Source of the DNA: Sphingomonas changbaiensis NBRC 104936
GTDB taxonomy: Bacteria > Pseudomonadota > Alphaproteobacteria > Sphingomonadales > Sphingomonadaceae
Direction: 5' to 3'
NCBI RefSeq assembly: GCF_000974765.1
Contig: NZ_BBWU01000003.1
Location: 27,540 to 91,539, forward strand
Length of the DNA stretch: 64,000 nt
Under the pieces are notes generated by a model that saw only the letters and a list, made by a program, of their open reading frames with translations, did no database searches and was not told the DNA's origin. Below are positions 9,663 to 18,991 of this stretch, in pieces (within the stretch, counting starts at the first letter, position 1; the number at the start of each line of letters is the position of its first letter). The translations under genes were made by a program, and so were the position numbers.

Positions 9663-12365
9663 ATGAATGCCATCAGTCCCGGCCTGTTCAGGCGCGTCCG
9701 GCAAGGCGAAGGCGACGACGCGCGCGCGCTGCTCTGGCGATTGATCTGGATTTACCAGGGCGGCTGCGCGGCGGCGGTCGTGATCTCCATGTCCCTGGTT
9801 TTCCTGGGGTTGGAGGTCACCGGCTACCAGTGGGTGATCCTGCTGGTGATGCTGCCGGTCGCCGTCGCGCTCTACAACGCGCCCGACGTCTGGCTGCTGC
9901 GGCGTCATGCCGGCCCGATCGTCGACGCGATGCGGGCGCAAGATGCCGGCACCGCAACCGAGCCCGTGCTCGCCACCGGCGTCGTGCGCGCGCTGAACCT
10001 GCCTTATTTCTCGTTCCTGCGCGTGACGTTCCTGCACGGACCGCTGGTCACCGCGCTCGTCTTCGTCGTGACCGGCACGGCGAACTGGCTGCTCGACGCC
10101 CAGTTTGCCGACTGGCAGATGCTCGCCTTCGGGGCGACCACGCTGTTCTTTGCGTCGCCGACCCACGCGATCTTCGAATATTTCGCCGTCAGTCGCGCGA
10201 TGGAGCCGGTGATCGTGCGCTTCAGCCGGGCGCTGGGTGGAACGCTGCCGCAGGAATATCGCCAGGGTCTGATCTCGGTCAGGCTGAAGAGCAAATTGCT
10301 CTACCTCGCGATCTTCGTCACGACCCTGCCGCTGATCTTCTTCGCCGCCTCGATGGTGTTCAAGGTCGAGCGCATGTTCGCCCAGGTCGGCGTCACCGCG
10401 TCCACGGCGATGATGGGGCCGTTCTATGCCTGGATTGTCGGCGTCGTGCTCGCCTGCGGCCTCGGCTCGGTGATGATGGCCCTGCTGACTGCGCGGGAGG
10501 TGTCGCGGTCGGCGATGCGGCTGATCGACGGCATGCGCCTGGTCGAAAGCGGACGGTTGGACGAGGTCCGGCTCGAGGTCTTCTCGACCGACGAATATGC
10601 CGACATCTTCCACGGCTTTCAGCACATGCTCGACTCTTTGCGCGAAGAGCAGCAGATCCTCGAGATCAGCCACGATCTGGCGGGCGAGCTGCAGCTGGAC
10701 GTGCTGATCGCGCGGATCATGACGGCAACGACCGAGCTGCTGAACGCGGAACGATCGACGCTCTTCCTGCACGACCCCAAGACCGACGAGCTGTATTCAG
10801 TGTTCGCGGAAGGGGATTCAATCACCGAGATCCGCTTGCCGTCCAATCGCGGCATCGCCGGCGCGGTGTTCACGTCGGGCAAGGCGGAAAACATCGCCGA
10901 TCCGTACAGCGACGATCGTTTCGACCAGAGCGTCGATCTTCAGACCGGCTTCCGCACCCGCAGCATCCTCTGCCAGCCGATCGTCAACAAGCATGGCGGG
11001 CGGATCGGCGTGACGCAGGTGCTGAACAAGAAGGGCGCGGGCGGCTTTTCCGAAAAGGACGAAGCGCGCCTCCGCGCCTTTTCGGCGCAGATCGCGGTCA
11101 GCCTGGAGAATGCCAAGCTGTTCGACGACGTGCTGAGCATGAAGAATTACAACGAGAGCATTCTCGAAAGCACGTCCAACGGCTTCGTGACGCTGGATGC
11201 AGAGCAGCGGATCGTCACCGCCAACACCGCCGCGCTGGAAATCCTGGGCGTGCGCGAAAGCCTGGCCGGCAAGCCCGCCGCCGACGTGTTCGCGGGCGAG
11301 AACCGGTGGGTGATCGAAAAATTGGAGCGGGCAGGGCGGGGCGGCGAAACCCAACTGGCCGTCGATGCGGAGATCGTCCGCGCGACCGACGTGCCGGCGT
11401 CCGTCAACCTGTCCGCTGCGCCGCTGATCGATGCGAACGAGCAGCGGATCGGGTCGATGCTGGTGATGGAAGACATCACCGCCGAAAAGCGCGTCCGTTC
11501 CACGATGGCGCGCTACATGAGCAAGGAGGTCGCCGATCAGCTCCTGCAGGCGGGCGAGGACGTGCTTGGCGGGCGCGACCAGATGGTGTCGATCCTGTTC
11601 TCCGACGTGCGCGGCTTCACCACCATCGCAGAGGCGATCGGCGCGCGCGAAACGGTGACGATGCTCAACGAGTATTTCACCGAGATGGTCGACGTGATCC
11701 TCGAGAACGGGGGCATCCTCGACAAATATATCGGCGACGCGATGATGGCGCTGTTCGGGGCGCCGTTCGTCGGGCCGAGCGATGCGGACAATGCGCTCGC
11801 CGCCGCCAACAATATGCTGCTGTGCCTTGCGGAGCTGAATGCGCGCAGGGGGAGAGACGGGAAGCCGCCGCTCGACGTCGGTTTGGGGGTCAGCACCGGC
11901 GACGTGATCGTCGGCAACATCGGCTCGTCGAAGCGGATGGAATATACGGTGATCGGCGACAGCGTGAACCTCGCCTCGCGGCTTGAGGGCGCGAACAAAT
12001 TCTACGGCACGCACATCCTGATTTCGGAGTTCACGCGCGAGCGGCTGACCCGGCCGTTCCTGACGCGCGAGATCGACCTGATCCGCGTCAAGGGCAAGGA
12101 CTTCCCGGTCGCCGTTCACGAATCGCTCGAACATTGCCGCGATCGGCTGAACGGCGCGCTCGACGATATGCTCGGCAATTACGGGCGTGGCTTGAGCGCC
12201 TATCGCGGCCGCTGCTGGGACGAGGCGAAGCGTGCGTTCGGAGAGGCATGCAAGGCCGTGCCCGGCGACGGCCCGTCGGCGATGTACATCAGTCGATGCG
12301 AGCAATTCGCGAAAGTGCCCCCGCCCGAGGATTGGGACGGCGTCTGGTCGCTGACTGCGAAATAG
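9663..12365 (+). CDS. membrane adenylate cyclase (6 TM - HAMP - GAF - PAS - class III catalytic)
   Basis: 900 residues. About six hydrophobic helices occupy residues 20-290, followed by a HAMP-like linker, a GAF domain (about 340-480), a PAS domain (about 495-610) and a class III cyclase domain (about 625-830). Metal-binding Asp648 and Asp692, the adenine-contacting Lys688 and the GDSVNLASRLE block with Asn/Arg are all present, so the enzyme should be active and should make cAMP. The GAF domain carries an N-K...F-x3-D-E arrangement (N455, K456, F462, D466, E467), the signature of cyclic-nucleotide-binding GAF domains, which suggests product feedback. It lies between the MBL-GAF gene and glk, which starts within its stop codon. 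Confidence 0.93.
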   Translation: MNAISPGLFRRVRQGEGDDARALLWRLIWIYQGGCAAAVVISMSLVFLGLEVTGYQWVILLVMLPVAVALYNAPDVWLLRRHAGPIVDAMRAQDAGTATEPVLATGVVRALNLPYFSFLRVTFLHGPLVTALVFVVTGTANWLLDAQFADWQMLAFGATTLFFASPTHAIFEYFAVSRAMEPVIVRFSRALGGTLPQEYRQGLISVRLKSKLLYLAIFVTTLPLIFFAASMVFKVERMFAQVGVTASTAMMGPFYAWIVGVVLACGLGSVMMALLTAREVSRSAMRLIDGMRLVESGRLDEVRLEVFSTDEYADIFHGFQHMLDSLREEQQILEISHDLAGELQLDVLIARIMTATTELLNAERSTLFLHDPKTDELYSVFAEGDSITEIRLPSNRGIAGAVFTSGKAENIADPYSDDRFDQSVDLQTGFRTRSILCQPIVNKHGGRIGVTQVLNKKGAGGFSEKDEARLRAFSAQIAVSLENAKLFDDVLSMKNYNESILESTSNGFVTLDAEQRIVTANTAALEILGVRESLAGKPAADVFAGENRWVIEKLERAGRGGETQLAVDAEIVRATDVPASVNLSAAPLIDANEQRIGSMLVMEDITAEKRVRSTMARYMSKEVADQLLQAGEDVLGGRDQMVSILFSDVRGFTTIAEAIGARETVTMLNEYFTEMVDVILENGGILDKYIGDAMMALFGAPFVGPSDADNALAAANNMLLCLAELNARRGRDGKPPLDVGLGVSTGDVIVGNIGSSKRMEYTVIGDSVNLASRLEGANKFYGTHILISEFTRERLTRPFLTREIDLIRVKGKDFPVAVHESLEHCRDRLNGALDDMLGNYGRGLSAYRGRCWDEAKRAFGEACKAVPGDGPSAMYISRCEQFAKVPPPEDWDGVWSLTAK

Positions 12366-13318
12366 TGGAAATCGTCGCGGTCGATATCGGCGGCACCCAC
12401 GCCCGTTTCGCTATTGCCGAGATCGGGCGAGGCGGCGTCAGGCTGGGCGCAGAGACGGTGCTGAGGACGGGCGATTTTACCGGGCTGGCCGAAGCCTGGC
12501 AGGCGTTCGGGCAAAGCGCCGGCCGTCCGCTTCCGGCTGCAGCGGGCATCGCCATTGCCGCGCCTGTCGAGGGCGAGACGATCAAGCTGACCAACAATGC
12601 CTGGGTGCTTCGCCCCGCAACCCTCCATGCTGAGCTTGGGGTCGAGCACGTCACGCTGGTCAACGACTTCGCCGCGGTCGCCTATGCCGTCTCCGTCTGC
12701 GAGGATGCGCAGCTTGCGCATGTCTGCGGTCCGGACGTGCCGCTGCCGCGGAATGGCCCGGTGAGCATCGTCGGTCCGGGAACTGGGCTTGGCGTTGCGC
12801 TTCTCCTCCGCGGACCTGACGGGGACCAGGTGATTGCGACGGAGGGCGGCCATATCGGCTTTGCGCCCGGCGATGCGATCGAGGACCGGCTCCTCGCTCG
12901 CTTGCGGGCGCGCTATGGGCGGGTGTCGGTCGAGCGGACGGCGTCGGGGGCGGGACTCGCGGACATCCATGCCGAGCTGGCCGGCGACGATGGTCCGATC
13001 GATGATCGAAGCCTCTGGGGACGGGCGCTGGCGGGCGAGGATCTCGATGCTGTGGCAGCGCTCGACCGGTTCTGCGCGATCCTGGGCGCCGCCGCGGGAG
13101 ATATCGCGCTGGCTCAGGGCGCCAATGCAGTCGTGATCGCGGGCGGCCTCGGCCTCAGGCTGGCGCAGCATCTGCCGCACTCCGCCTTTGTCGCTCGGTT
13201 TCGCGCAAAAGGCCGGTTCGAGGCGCGGATGGCTGCCCTTCCGGTCAGGCTGATTACCCATGCGCAACCAGGCCTGCTTGGCGCCGCCGCAGCTTTCGCT
13301 GCCCAGCACACCAGATAA
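12365..13318 (+). CDS. glk: glucokinase
   Basis: 317 residues starting with a GTG that overlaps the cyclase stop codon by one base; longer in-frame starts would lie inside the cyclase gene. It phosphorylates glucose with ATP in the cytosol, feeding Entner-Doudoroff/pentose-phosphate metabolism in sphingomonads. Recognised from the N-terminal phosphate-1 motif VAVDIGGTHARFA, the GPGTGLGVALL phosphate-2 region and the EGGHIGFAP sugar-binding block of the bacterial Glk family (not ROK, which has a cysteine cluster). The coupling to an adenylate cyclase gene is notable because cAMP and glucose handling are often connected. Confidence 0.93.
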   Translation: MEIVAVDIGGTHARFAIAEIGRGGVRLGAETVLRTGDFTGLAEAWQAFGQSAGRPLPAAAGIAIAAPVEGETIKLTNNAWVLRPATLHAELGVEHVTLVNDFAAVAYAVSVCEDAQLAHVCGPDVPLPRNGPVSIVGPGTGLGVALLLRGPDGDQVIATEGGHIGFAPGDAIEDRLLARLRARYGRVSVERTASGAGLADIHAELAGDDGPIDDRSLWGRALAGEDLDAVAALDRFCAILGAAAGDIALAQGANAVVIAGGLGLRLAQHLPHSAFVARFRAKGRFEARMAALPVRLITHAQPGLLGAAAAFAAQHTR

Positions 13319-13346
13319 AAAAAGGGGCCCCGCTCCAGCGGGGCCC
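13317..13346 (-). terminator. rho-independent terminator read on the minus strand
   Basis: A perfect 10-bp stem (13325-13334 with 13337-13346, GGGCCCCGCT/AGCGGGGCCC) with a 2-base loop. On the minus strand it is followed directly by seven T residues (13317-13323), so it terminates the small gene ending at 13466. It can also stop readthrough from glk, whose stop codon touches the A run. Confidence 0.85.
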
Positions 13347-13465
13347 TATCAGGGAGTCATGTCAGCAGCGGGGGGTGAGATCGCTGCGTCAGGACCAGCT
13401 TATCAACTCAAGCTGTCGCCAAACTATGTTCGGGACTGGTTAAAATTGTCTCAATGTGTCGCGGC

Positions 13466-13735
13466 CTATTGGACCTTGGCGGGCCGCTTCCGCTTGGGGG
13501 CCTCCGGGTCGGGGCGTTCGTCCTGTGTGGTGAACTGGATGTGCGCGAGATGTTGCCGGATCAGCGCTTCGCCTTCCCGCATGGTCGGCACCGGGTGTTC
13601 GGAAAGCGTCTGGTCGCCAAGCTGGAAAACAACTTTATAGGGTTGTTGTTCGCCCGGCGTGATAACCACGCGGCCCGACGCGGTATCCGCCGGCTTGACG
13701 AAAAGGAGCCCGGAATCGCAGTCTTCGGTCGACAT
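13466..13735 (-). CDS. small protein of unknown function
   Basis: 89 residues from the ATG at 13735, which is preceded by GAGGAC at good spacing; an upstream TTG is less likely. The protein is soluble, with a beta-rich centre (GRVVITPGEQQPYKVVF) and a charged, Pro/Lys-rich C-terminus (KRKRPAKV). It is a monocistronic unit closed by the strong terminator at 13317-13346. I do not recognise a family. Confidence 0.65.
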   Translation of the reverse strand: MSTEDCDSGLLFVKPADTASGRVVITPGEQQPYKVVFQLGDQTLSEHPVPTMREGEALIRQHLAHIQFTTQDERPDPEAPKRKRPAKVQ

Positions 13736-13793
13736 CGTTCTGTCCTCCGCCCGCAATGAGACTCAAACCCGCGAGGCGTATGGCCCGTTCCGT

Positions 13794-14096
13794 TCAGCTA
13801 TTCTCCTGAACCCAATTCGCATAAGGCAGGTGGGCATGATCGATCGGCCAGGACACCACGGCCGGCACGTCATAGCTGTGCAGCGCCGCAATGCGGGCGA
13901 TCAGGGCGTCGGGGGCAGCCGTCTTGAACAGCGCCGGCACCTCCTCCGCGCGTTCGACGACCCCCTGCCAACGATAAATCGAGCGGCAAGGCGCGAGGAT
14001 ATTGGCACAGGCGGCGAGCCTTTCCGTCACGACCGTCTCGGCGATCCGCTCGGCCTCGGCGGCGTCAGCGAATAGCGCGTAGACGGTCGCGATCAT
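13794..14096 (-). CDS. cutA: CutA-type divalent-cation tolerance protein
   Basis: 100 residues, the full length of the trimeric CutA1 fold. Recognised from the opening IATVYALFADAAEAERIA (a ferredoxin-like strand-helix), ERLAACANI with its conserved Cys, SIYRWQG, the EEVPALFKT strand, and the closing SYDVPAVVSWPI and YANWV. The family is linked to metal tolerance in E. coli, but the molecular role is uncertain. The start overlaps the ctaA stop by 4 bases (ATGA), so the two are co-translated. The same frame stays open far upstream, but that part belongs to ctaA in another frame. Confidence 0.92.
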   Translation of the reverse strand: MIATVYALFADAAEAERIAETVVTERLAACANILAPCRSIYRWQGVVERAEEVPALFKTAAPDALIARIAALHSYDVPAVVSWPIDHAHLPYANWVQENS

Positions 14097-15187
14097 GTCC
14101 GCCGCCCGGCCGAATGGGCGCACCACGTCGCGCTGGCGACGACCAGGACGGCGACCGCCTGGTGCAGCACCGCGACGGGCAGGTCCACGCCGGTCATGAT
14201 CGTCGCGATGCCGAGCAGGATCTGCGTCCCGAACGCCGTGTGCAGCGCGATGCTGGCGCGGCGATCGCCGGCGCGCTTTGCCAGCCGCGCGAGGACGACG
14301 AGCGCGGCGACCGCAACCCAGGCCCACCAGCGATGCTCCCACTGCACCAGGAACGGATCGTTCGCCATGTTCCACGGCCAGTTCGGCGAAACCTCGGGGA
14401 AAAAACGGCCGTTCATCAGCGGCCAGTCGCTTGCCGCAAGCCCGGCGCGCAGTCCCGCGGTCCAGGCGCCGAGCAGAATCTGGATCGCGAGAACGATCAA
14501 GAGTCCGGCAGGCAGCAGGCGCAGCCGCGCCGGACGCGCTGCGCGATCGCGGGCGAGTTGACGCAGATCGAGCGCGGTCCAGATCAGGCCGGCGAAAATG
14601 AACAAGGCCGTCATCAGGTGGACGGCCAAACGGTAGTGGCTGACCTCGGTGCGTCCGGCCAGGCCCGATTCGACCATCCACCAGCCGATCGCCCCCTGCA
14701 GTCCGCCCAGCGCCAGCAACGCTACGAGGCGCCAGCCATAGCCGCGGGGGATCTGACGCTTCGCCGCAAACCAGACCAGCGGCAGCGCGAAGGCAACGCC
14801 GATCAGCCGCCCGAGCAGCCGATGGATGAACTCCCAGAAGAAAATGAACTGAAAGTCGCCAAGCGTCATCGACCGGTTGAGCGCCTGATACTGGGTGGTG
14901 CCCTGGTAGAGCTCGAACGCCCGTTCCCATTGCGCATGGGTGACCGGCGGCAGGGCGCCCGAAACCGGCTTCCATTCGGTGATCGACAGCCCCGATTCGG
15001 TCAGGCGCGTAATGCCGCCCACGACGACCATTAGGAACACGAGTGCGGCGACGCTCAGCAGCCACCAGGAAAGCGCGAGCGGGCGGGAAGAACGGTCAGT
15101 CACGGGCCGGCTCTGCGACGGGGCGAGGCCAGAGACAAGTCTTTCATCGACAGATGATATATTGTAACCGGCGCCGCTTCCTGCCAT
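14093..15187 (-). CDS. ctaA: heme A synthase (COX15/CtaA type)
   Basis: Up to 364 residues, about eight membrane helices. It oxidises heme O to heme A for aa3-type cytochrome oxidase in the inner membrane. The COX15 signature GGITRLTESGLSITEWKPV is near residue 60, and heme-ligand-type histidines occur in WEFIHRLLGR, YRLAVHL, WEHRWW and LHQAV. The true start is uncertain: the first 40 residues are not typical. A GTG at 15103 just before the first hydrophobic stretch is an alternative, which would leave the Zur-like box at 15155 outside the gene. Co-translated with cutA. Confidence 0.92.
   Translation of the reverse strand: MAGSGAGYNISSVDERLVSGLAPSQSRPVTDRSSRPLALSWWLLSVAALVFLMVVVGGITRLTESGLSITEWKPVSGALPPVTHAQWERAFELYQGTTQYQALNRSMTLGDFQFIFFWEFIHRLLGRLIGVAFALPLVWFAAKRQIPRGYGWRLVALLALGGLQGAIGWWMVESGLAGRTEVSHYRLAVHLMTALFIFAGLIWTALDLRQLARDRAARPARLRLLPAGLLIVLAIQILLGAWTAGLRAGLAASDWPLMNGRFFPEVSPNWPWNMANDPFLVQWEHRWWAWVAVAALVVLARLAKRAGDRRASIALHTAFGTQILLGIATIMTGVDLPVAVLHQAVAVLVVASATWCAHSAGRRT
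15155..15169. promoter_or_regulatory. Zur-like operator candidate
   Basis: TGATATATTGTAACC matches 11 of 14 defined positions of the classical Zur box core TGTTATANTATAACA (consensus from memory). It lies 45 bases upstream of the MerC-like gene and overlaps a plausible -10 region. A Fur/Zur-type regulator is encoded 1.1 kb to the right. It also falls inside the longest version of divergent ctaA, which argues for the shorter ctaA start. The site has not been tested against a matrix. Confidence 0.4.
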
Positions 15188-15213
15188 ATGCAGGCGGACG
15201 CAAGGAGTCGCTT

Positions 15214-15582
15214 TTGCTCGAGAGGTTACCAGGAACGGGAACGCTCGACCGGCTGGCCATTGGCCTGTCGGGGCTATGCCTCGTGCATTGTGTGGCGAGC
15301 GTGTTCCTGCTGTCGCTGCTCGCGTCGGCCGGCGGCATGCTGGTGCATCCGGCGGTTCATGAAATCGGGCTGGCGATCGCGATCGCGGTCGGCACGTTTG
15401 CGCTGGTTCGCGGTGCCTTCGAACACGGCTATATCCTGCCTGGCGCGGTTGGCGGTCTTGGGCTGGGCGTGATGGCGGGTGCGCTGTCGATGCCGCACGG
15501 GCCGATGGAGACGGTCTATACGATGCTCGGCGTCGGTATTCTCGCGCTCGGCCACGACCTCAACCGGCGCGCCGCCAATTAG
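15214..15582 (+). CDS. MerC-domain membrane protein
   Basis: 122 residues from a TTG at 15214, chosen because AAGGAG lies 6 bases upstream and the protein then begins just before the family domain. Four membrane helices follow. The MerC-type Cys pair is seen as CLVHC in the first helix. Some MerC proteins import mercury, but chromosomal single copies in alphaproteobacteria have no mer genes around them and may move another metal or none. No mer operon is present here. The Zur-like box upstream points to zinc status control, by inference. Confidence 0.8.
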   Translation: MLERLPGTGTLDRLAIGLSGLCLVHCVASVFLLSLLASAGGMLVHPAVHEIGLAIAIAVGTFALVRGAFEHGYILPGAVGGLGLGVMAGALSMPHGPMETVYTMLGVGILALGHDLNRRAAN

Positions 15583-15606
15583 ACAGTCGCGCCGGCGAGG
15601 CTGACA

Positions 15607-16146
15607 TCAGGCGAACACCCGACGCGCGGTGCTCCGCCGGCGGATCAGGCCGCCGACCAGGCCGAAGCCGGCCAGCATCAGCGCCCATGTCGCCGGCTCG
15701 GGCACCGCATCCAGATCGACGATGTTCACGCGGCTCGAATGATAGATCGCGCCGGTGCCGAGCGAATAGACGAAGCTGTTGATCAGCGGCGTGCCGCCCG
15801 GATGCTGCAGGAAGAAGCCGAAGCCGGGCACGGCTGGGGAGACCGTGAAGCTGACAAGCCCGATGTTCGTACCGGTGACCAGCACGTCATTGCCTTTGTT
15901 GAACGAGAAGAGCGGGGTGCCGGCGCCGGGCAGGTTGAAATCGGAAAGCCCCACGGCGGCCGGCGGCGTGAGGAACGCCTGGTCGTTATAGGTGTAGCTG
16001 AACTTGCCGGTCACGGCCGCGACCGGAGCGCTCGCTTCGAAACCGAGCGCGGTGATCGAAAAATGCTTGGTGACGGTCGCAGCCGGCGCTTGTTGCGCCC
16101 CGGCGAGGCTTGCCGCCGCGGCGAGCAGGCGAAGAAGATATTTCAT
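15607..16146 (-). CDS. PEPxxWA-CTERM sorting-signal protein
   Basis: 179 residues with an N-terminal signal peptide (cleavage probably after QAPAA, about residue 23). The beta-rich extracellular body is Gly/Phe/Thr-rich. The C-terminal tripartite sorting signal begins VPEPATWALMLAGFG and ends with the basic cluster RRRS. This is the PEPxxWA-CTERM form processed by an exosortase. No exosortase gene lies in the window, so it must be supplied elsewhere. Such proteins are exported and anchored or released at the surface with exopolysaccharide systems. The specific role is unknown. Confidence 0.88.
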   Translation of the reverse strand: MKYLLRLLAAAASLAGAQQAPAATVTKHFSITALGFEASAPVAAVTGKFSYTYNDQAFLTPPAAVGLSDFNLPGAGTPLFSFNKGNDVLVTGTNIGLVSFTVSPAVPGFGFFLQHPGGTPLINSFVYSLGTGAIYHSSRVNIVDLDAVPEPATWALMLAGFGLVGGLIRRRSTARRVFA

Positions 16147-16323
16147 GAAAACCCCATTCCAATGTGATTGTGCAGGCCGCGGAAGGGGCCGCGGCGGGCC
16201 GGTGCGTTAACCATGGAGAAAAACGGCATCCCGCACGTCGCGACGAGCGCGCGACCTTTCGCGACGGCGCCGCACCGGCGGGTTCGGCTTGCCGTCTTGG
16301 TCGCGCGAGCCTACCTATTCGTC

Positions 16324-16788
16324 ATGGGCGTTCACCATCACGCGCACCACGCGGGCCAGGATCTGGTCGCTGCCGCCCGGCACGCGCTCGAGCGCGCGGG
16401 CGAGCAGTGGACGGGCATGCGCCAGAGCGTGTTCGAGGCGCTGACCGGCTTCGATCGGCCCGCCTCCGCCTATGACATCGCCGAGGAAGTTTCGAAGCGG
16501 CAGGGGCGGCGCGTTGCTGCGAACAGCGTCTATCGCATCCTCGACCTGTTCGTCGGCGCCAATCTGGTGCGCCGGGTGGAAAGCGCGAACGCCTATGTGG
16601 CGAACGAGCATCCCGATTGCCTGCACGACTGCATCTTTCTGGTCTGCGACAGCTGCGGGCAGACCACTCATATCGACGACGATTCGATCGCGTCCAACGT
16701 GCGCGGCGCCGCCGCAAAGACCGGGTTCGCGCCGGAGCGGCCGGTGATCGAAGTGCATGGCCGATGCTCGGACTGTGCTGAAGGCTGA
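16324..16788 (+). CDS. Fur-family transcriptional repressor, probably Zur
   Basis: 154 residues from the ATG at 16324; in-frame codons back to 16168 give a non-conserved, Arg/Ala-rich extension. The N-terminal winged helix (about 20-90, GMRQSVFEALTGF ... NSVYRILDLF) is followed by a dimerisation part with metal ligands (NEHPDCLHDC). Structural-zinc Cys pairs CDSC and CSDC complete it. The sequence departs from Fur proper (no HHDH block of iron-type Fur) and best fits the zinc-responsive Zur branch. That fits the candidate Zur box near the MerC-like gene. Zur represses zinc uptake genes when zinc is sufficient. Confidence 0.8.
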   Translation: MGVHHHAHHAGQDLVAAARHALERAGEQWTGMRQSVFEALTGFDRPASAYDIAEEVSKRQGRRVAANSVYRILDLFVGANLVRRVESANAYVANEHPDCLHDCIFLVCDSCGQTTHIDDDSIASNVRGAAAKTGFAPERPVIEVHGRCSDCAEG

Positions 16789-16830
16789 CAAGCATTTCAT
16801 CCCGCGGTAACAGCGGGTAAGGGAGGCTGA

Positions 16831-18756
16831 ATGTCCGATCTGCCCGAAACGCCACTGCTCGACTCGGTCCATTTTCCGTCAGACCTGCGCAAGCTGGAGC
16901 CGCAACAGCTGCGTCAGCTTGCCGACGAATTGCGTGCGGAGACCGTCTCGGCGGTTTCGGTGACCGGCGGTCATCTGGGCGCGGGGCTCGGCGTCGTCGA
17001 GCTGACCGTCGCCCTGCACTACGTGTTCGACACGCCGGACGACCGGCTGGTCTGGGACGTCGGCCACCAGGCCTATCCGCACAAGATCCTGACCGGCCGG
17101 CGCGACCGGATCCGCACGCTGCGCCAGGGCGGCGGATTGTCCGGCTTCACCAAGCGGACGGAAAGCGAATACGACCCGTTCGGGGCGGCGCACTCGTCGA
17201 CCTCGATCTCGGCCGCGCTGGGCTTCGCGATCGCCAACAAGATCGCCGACAAGCCGGGCAAGGCGATCGCGGTGATCGGCGACGGCGCGATGTCGGCCGG
17301 CATGGCCTATGAGGCGATGAACAACGCGCGGGACGCGGGCAACCGGCTGGTCGTGATCCTGAACGACAACGACATGTCGATCGCACCTCCGGTCGGGGGA
17401 CTCTCGGCCTATCTCGCGCGGCTGATTTCCTCCCAGGAATATATGGGCTTCCGGTCGCTTGCGAAGAAAGTGACGAAGAAGCTGTCGCGGCGCATGCACG
17501 ATGCCGCGGAAAAGGCCGAGGAATTCGCGCGCGGCATGGCGACCGGCGGCACGTTGTTCGAGGAACTGGGCTTCTACTATGTCGGCCCGATCGACGGGCA
17601 CAATCTGGACCATCTGATCCCGGTGCTCGAGAATGTCCGCGACGCAGACAAGGGGCCGATTCTGGTCCATGTCGTGACCAAGAAGGGCAAGGGCTATGCG
17701 CCCGCCGAGGCATCGGCCGACAAATATCACGGCGTCCAGAAATTCGACGTGATCTCGGGCAAGCAGGCGGCGTCGCCTGCCGGGCCGCCCCAATATCAGA
17801 ACGTGTTCGGCGCCCAGCTGGTCAAGGAAGCGGAGCGGGATCCGACGATCTGCGCGATCACCGCGGCGATGCCGTCGGGCACGGGCCTCAGCAAGTTCGC
17901 CGAGAAATTTCCCGATCGCTTCTTCGACGTCGGCATCGCCGAACAGCATGGCGTGACCTTTGCGGCCGGACTCGCGGCGCAGGGCATGCGGCCGTTCGCG
18001 GCGATCTATTCGACCTTCCTGCAGCGGGCGTACGACCAGGTCGTGCACGACGTCGCGCTGCAGAACCTGCCGGTCCGCTTCGCTATCGACCGGGCGGGGC
18101 TGGTCGGCGCCGACGGCGCGACCCACGCCGGCAGCTTCGACGTGACCTATCTCGCGACCTTGCCCAACATGGTCGTGATGGCCGCCGCCGACGAGGCGGA
18201 GCTGGTGCACATGGTCCATACCTGCGCGCTGCACGACAGCGGCCCCATTGCGGTGCGCTACCCGCGCGGCAATGGCGTCGGCGTGCCGCTTCCCGAAACG
18301 CCCGAGCGGTTGGAGATCGGCAAGGGCCGCATCGTCCGGCAGGGCAAGACGGTCGCCATTCTGTCGCTCGGCACCCGTCTGGAGGAGGCGCTGAAGGCCG
18401 CCGACCGGCTCGATGCGCAGGGCCTGTCCGCCACCGTCGCCGACCTCCGTTTCGCCAAGCCGCTCGACGAGGCGCTGATCCGGCGCCTGCTTACCACGCA
18501 CGAGGTCGCAGTGACGGTCGAGGAAGCGTCGATCGGCGGTCTCGGTGCACACGTGCTGACGCTGGCAAGCGACGCCGGCCTGATCGATGCCGGCCTGAAG
18601 CTCCGCACGATGCGTCTTCCGGACATCTACCAGGACCAGGACAAGCCGGAGCTGCAGTACAAGCAGGCCGGCCTCGACGCGGACGCGATCGTCGATACCG
18701 TGCTGAAGGCGCTCCGCAAGAACAGCGTCGGCGTGGTCGAGAGCGCGCGGGCCTGA
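16831..18756 (+). CDS. dxs: 1-deoxy-D-xylulose-5-phosphate synthase
   Basis: 641 residues, full length. It condenses pyruvate and glyceraldehyde-3-phosphate using thiamine diphosphate, the entry step of the MEP isoprenoid pathway that supplies carotenoids, quinones and hopanoids in sphingomonads. The first domain carries [18 protein letters not shown] and the TPP motif [17 protein letters not shown]. The middle transketolase domain has GIAEQHG with the catalytic Glu, and the C-terminal domain ends near residue 630. It stands alone on the plus strand, 42 bases after the Zur-like gene. Confidence 0.98.
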   Translation: MSDLPETPLLDSVHFPSDLRKLEPQQLRQLADELRAETVSAVSVTGGHLGAGLGVVELTVALHYVFDTPDDRLVWDVGHQAYPHKILTGRRDRIRTLRQGGGLSGFTKRTESEYDPFGAAHSSTSISAALGFAIANKIADKPGKAIAVIGDGAMSAGMAYEAMNNARDAGNRLVVILNDNDMSIAPPVGGLSAYLARLISSQEYMGFRSLAKKVTKKLSRRMHDAAEKAEEFARGMATGGTLFEELGFYYVGPIDGHNLDHLIPVLENVRDADKGPILVHVVTKKGKGYAPAEASADKYHGVQKFDVISGKQAASPAGPPQYQNVFGAQLVKEAERDPTICAITAAMPSGTGLSKFAEKFPDRFFDVGIAEQHGVTFAAGLAAQGMRPFAAIYSTFLQRAYDQVVHDVALQNLPVRFAIDRAGLVGADGATHAGSFDVTYLATLPNMVVMAAADEAELVHMVHTCALHDSGPIAVRYPRGNGVGVPLPETPERLEIGKGRIVRQGKTVAILSLGTRLEEALKAADRLDAQGLSATVADLRFAKPLDEALIRRLLTTHEVAVTVEEASIGGLGAHVLTLASDAGLIDAGLKLRTMRLPDIYQDQDKPELQYKQAGLDADAIVDTVLKALRKNSVGVVESARA

Positions 18757-18853
18757 GACCCGGGCATCGTTCCCGCGACCATTTGCAGCTTTTGACGCGA
18801 CCGGAAGTGCCGGACAGATTGCCCGCCCGACGCCCCTCTGCTAGCTCCATGCC

Positions 18854-18991
18854 ATGTCGCGTTCTGCTATCATCCTCATCCTGATCGTCGTGCTTATCGG
18901 CGGCGGGCTCTGGTATCTGTCCGGCGTCAATGCCGAAAAGCCGCTGACCCACGTCGAAAAGCCGATTCCGAATGAGAAACTGGGCAAGTAG
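18854..18991 (+). CDS. 45-residue single-helix membrane protein
   Basis: A short frame starting ATG TCG CGT TCT. It has one strong hydrophobic helix (residues 5-22, SAIILILIVVLIGGGLWYL) and a polar tail rich in Pro/Lys/Glu. The end overlaps the next gene by 20 bases, which suggests a genuine, translationally linked gene. I do not know a function. It could be a small anchor for the downstream secreted protein. Confidence 0.6.
   Translation: MSRSAIILILIVVLIGGGLWYLSGVNAEKPLTHVEKPIPNEKLGK

Noticed and set aside
13794..15065. A 423-codon frame that would fuse a long domain to CutA
   Set aside because: The extra part is the shadow of ctaA in another frame. CutA is complete from 14096.
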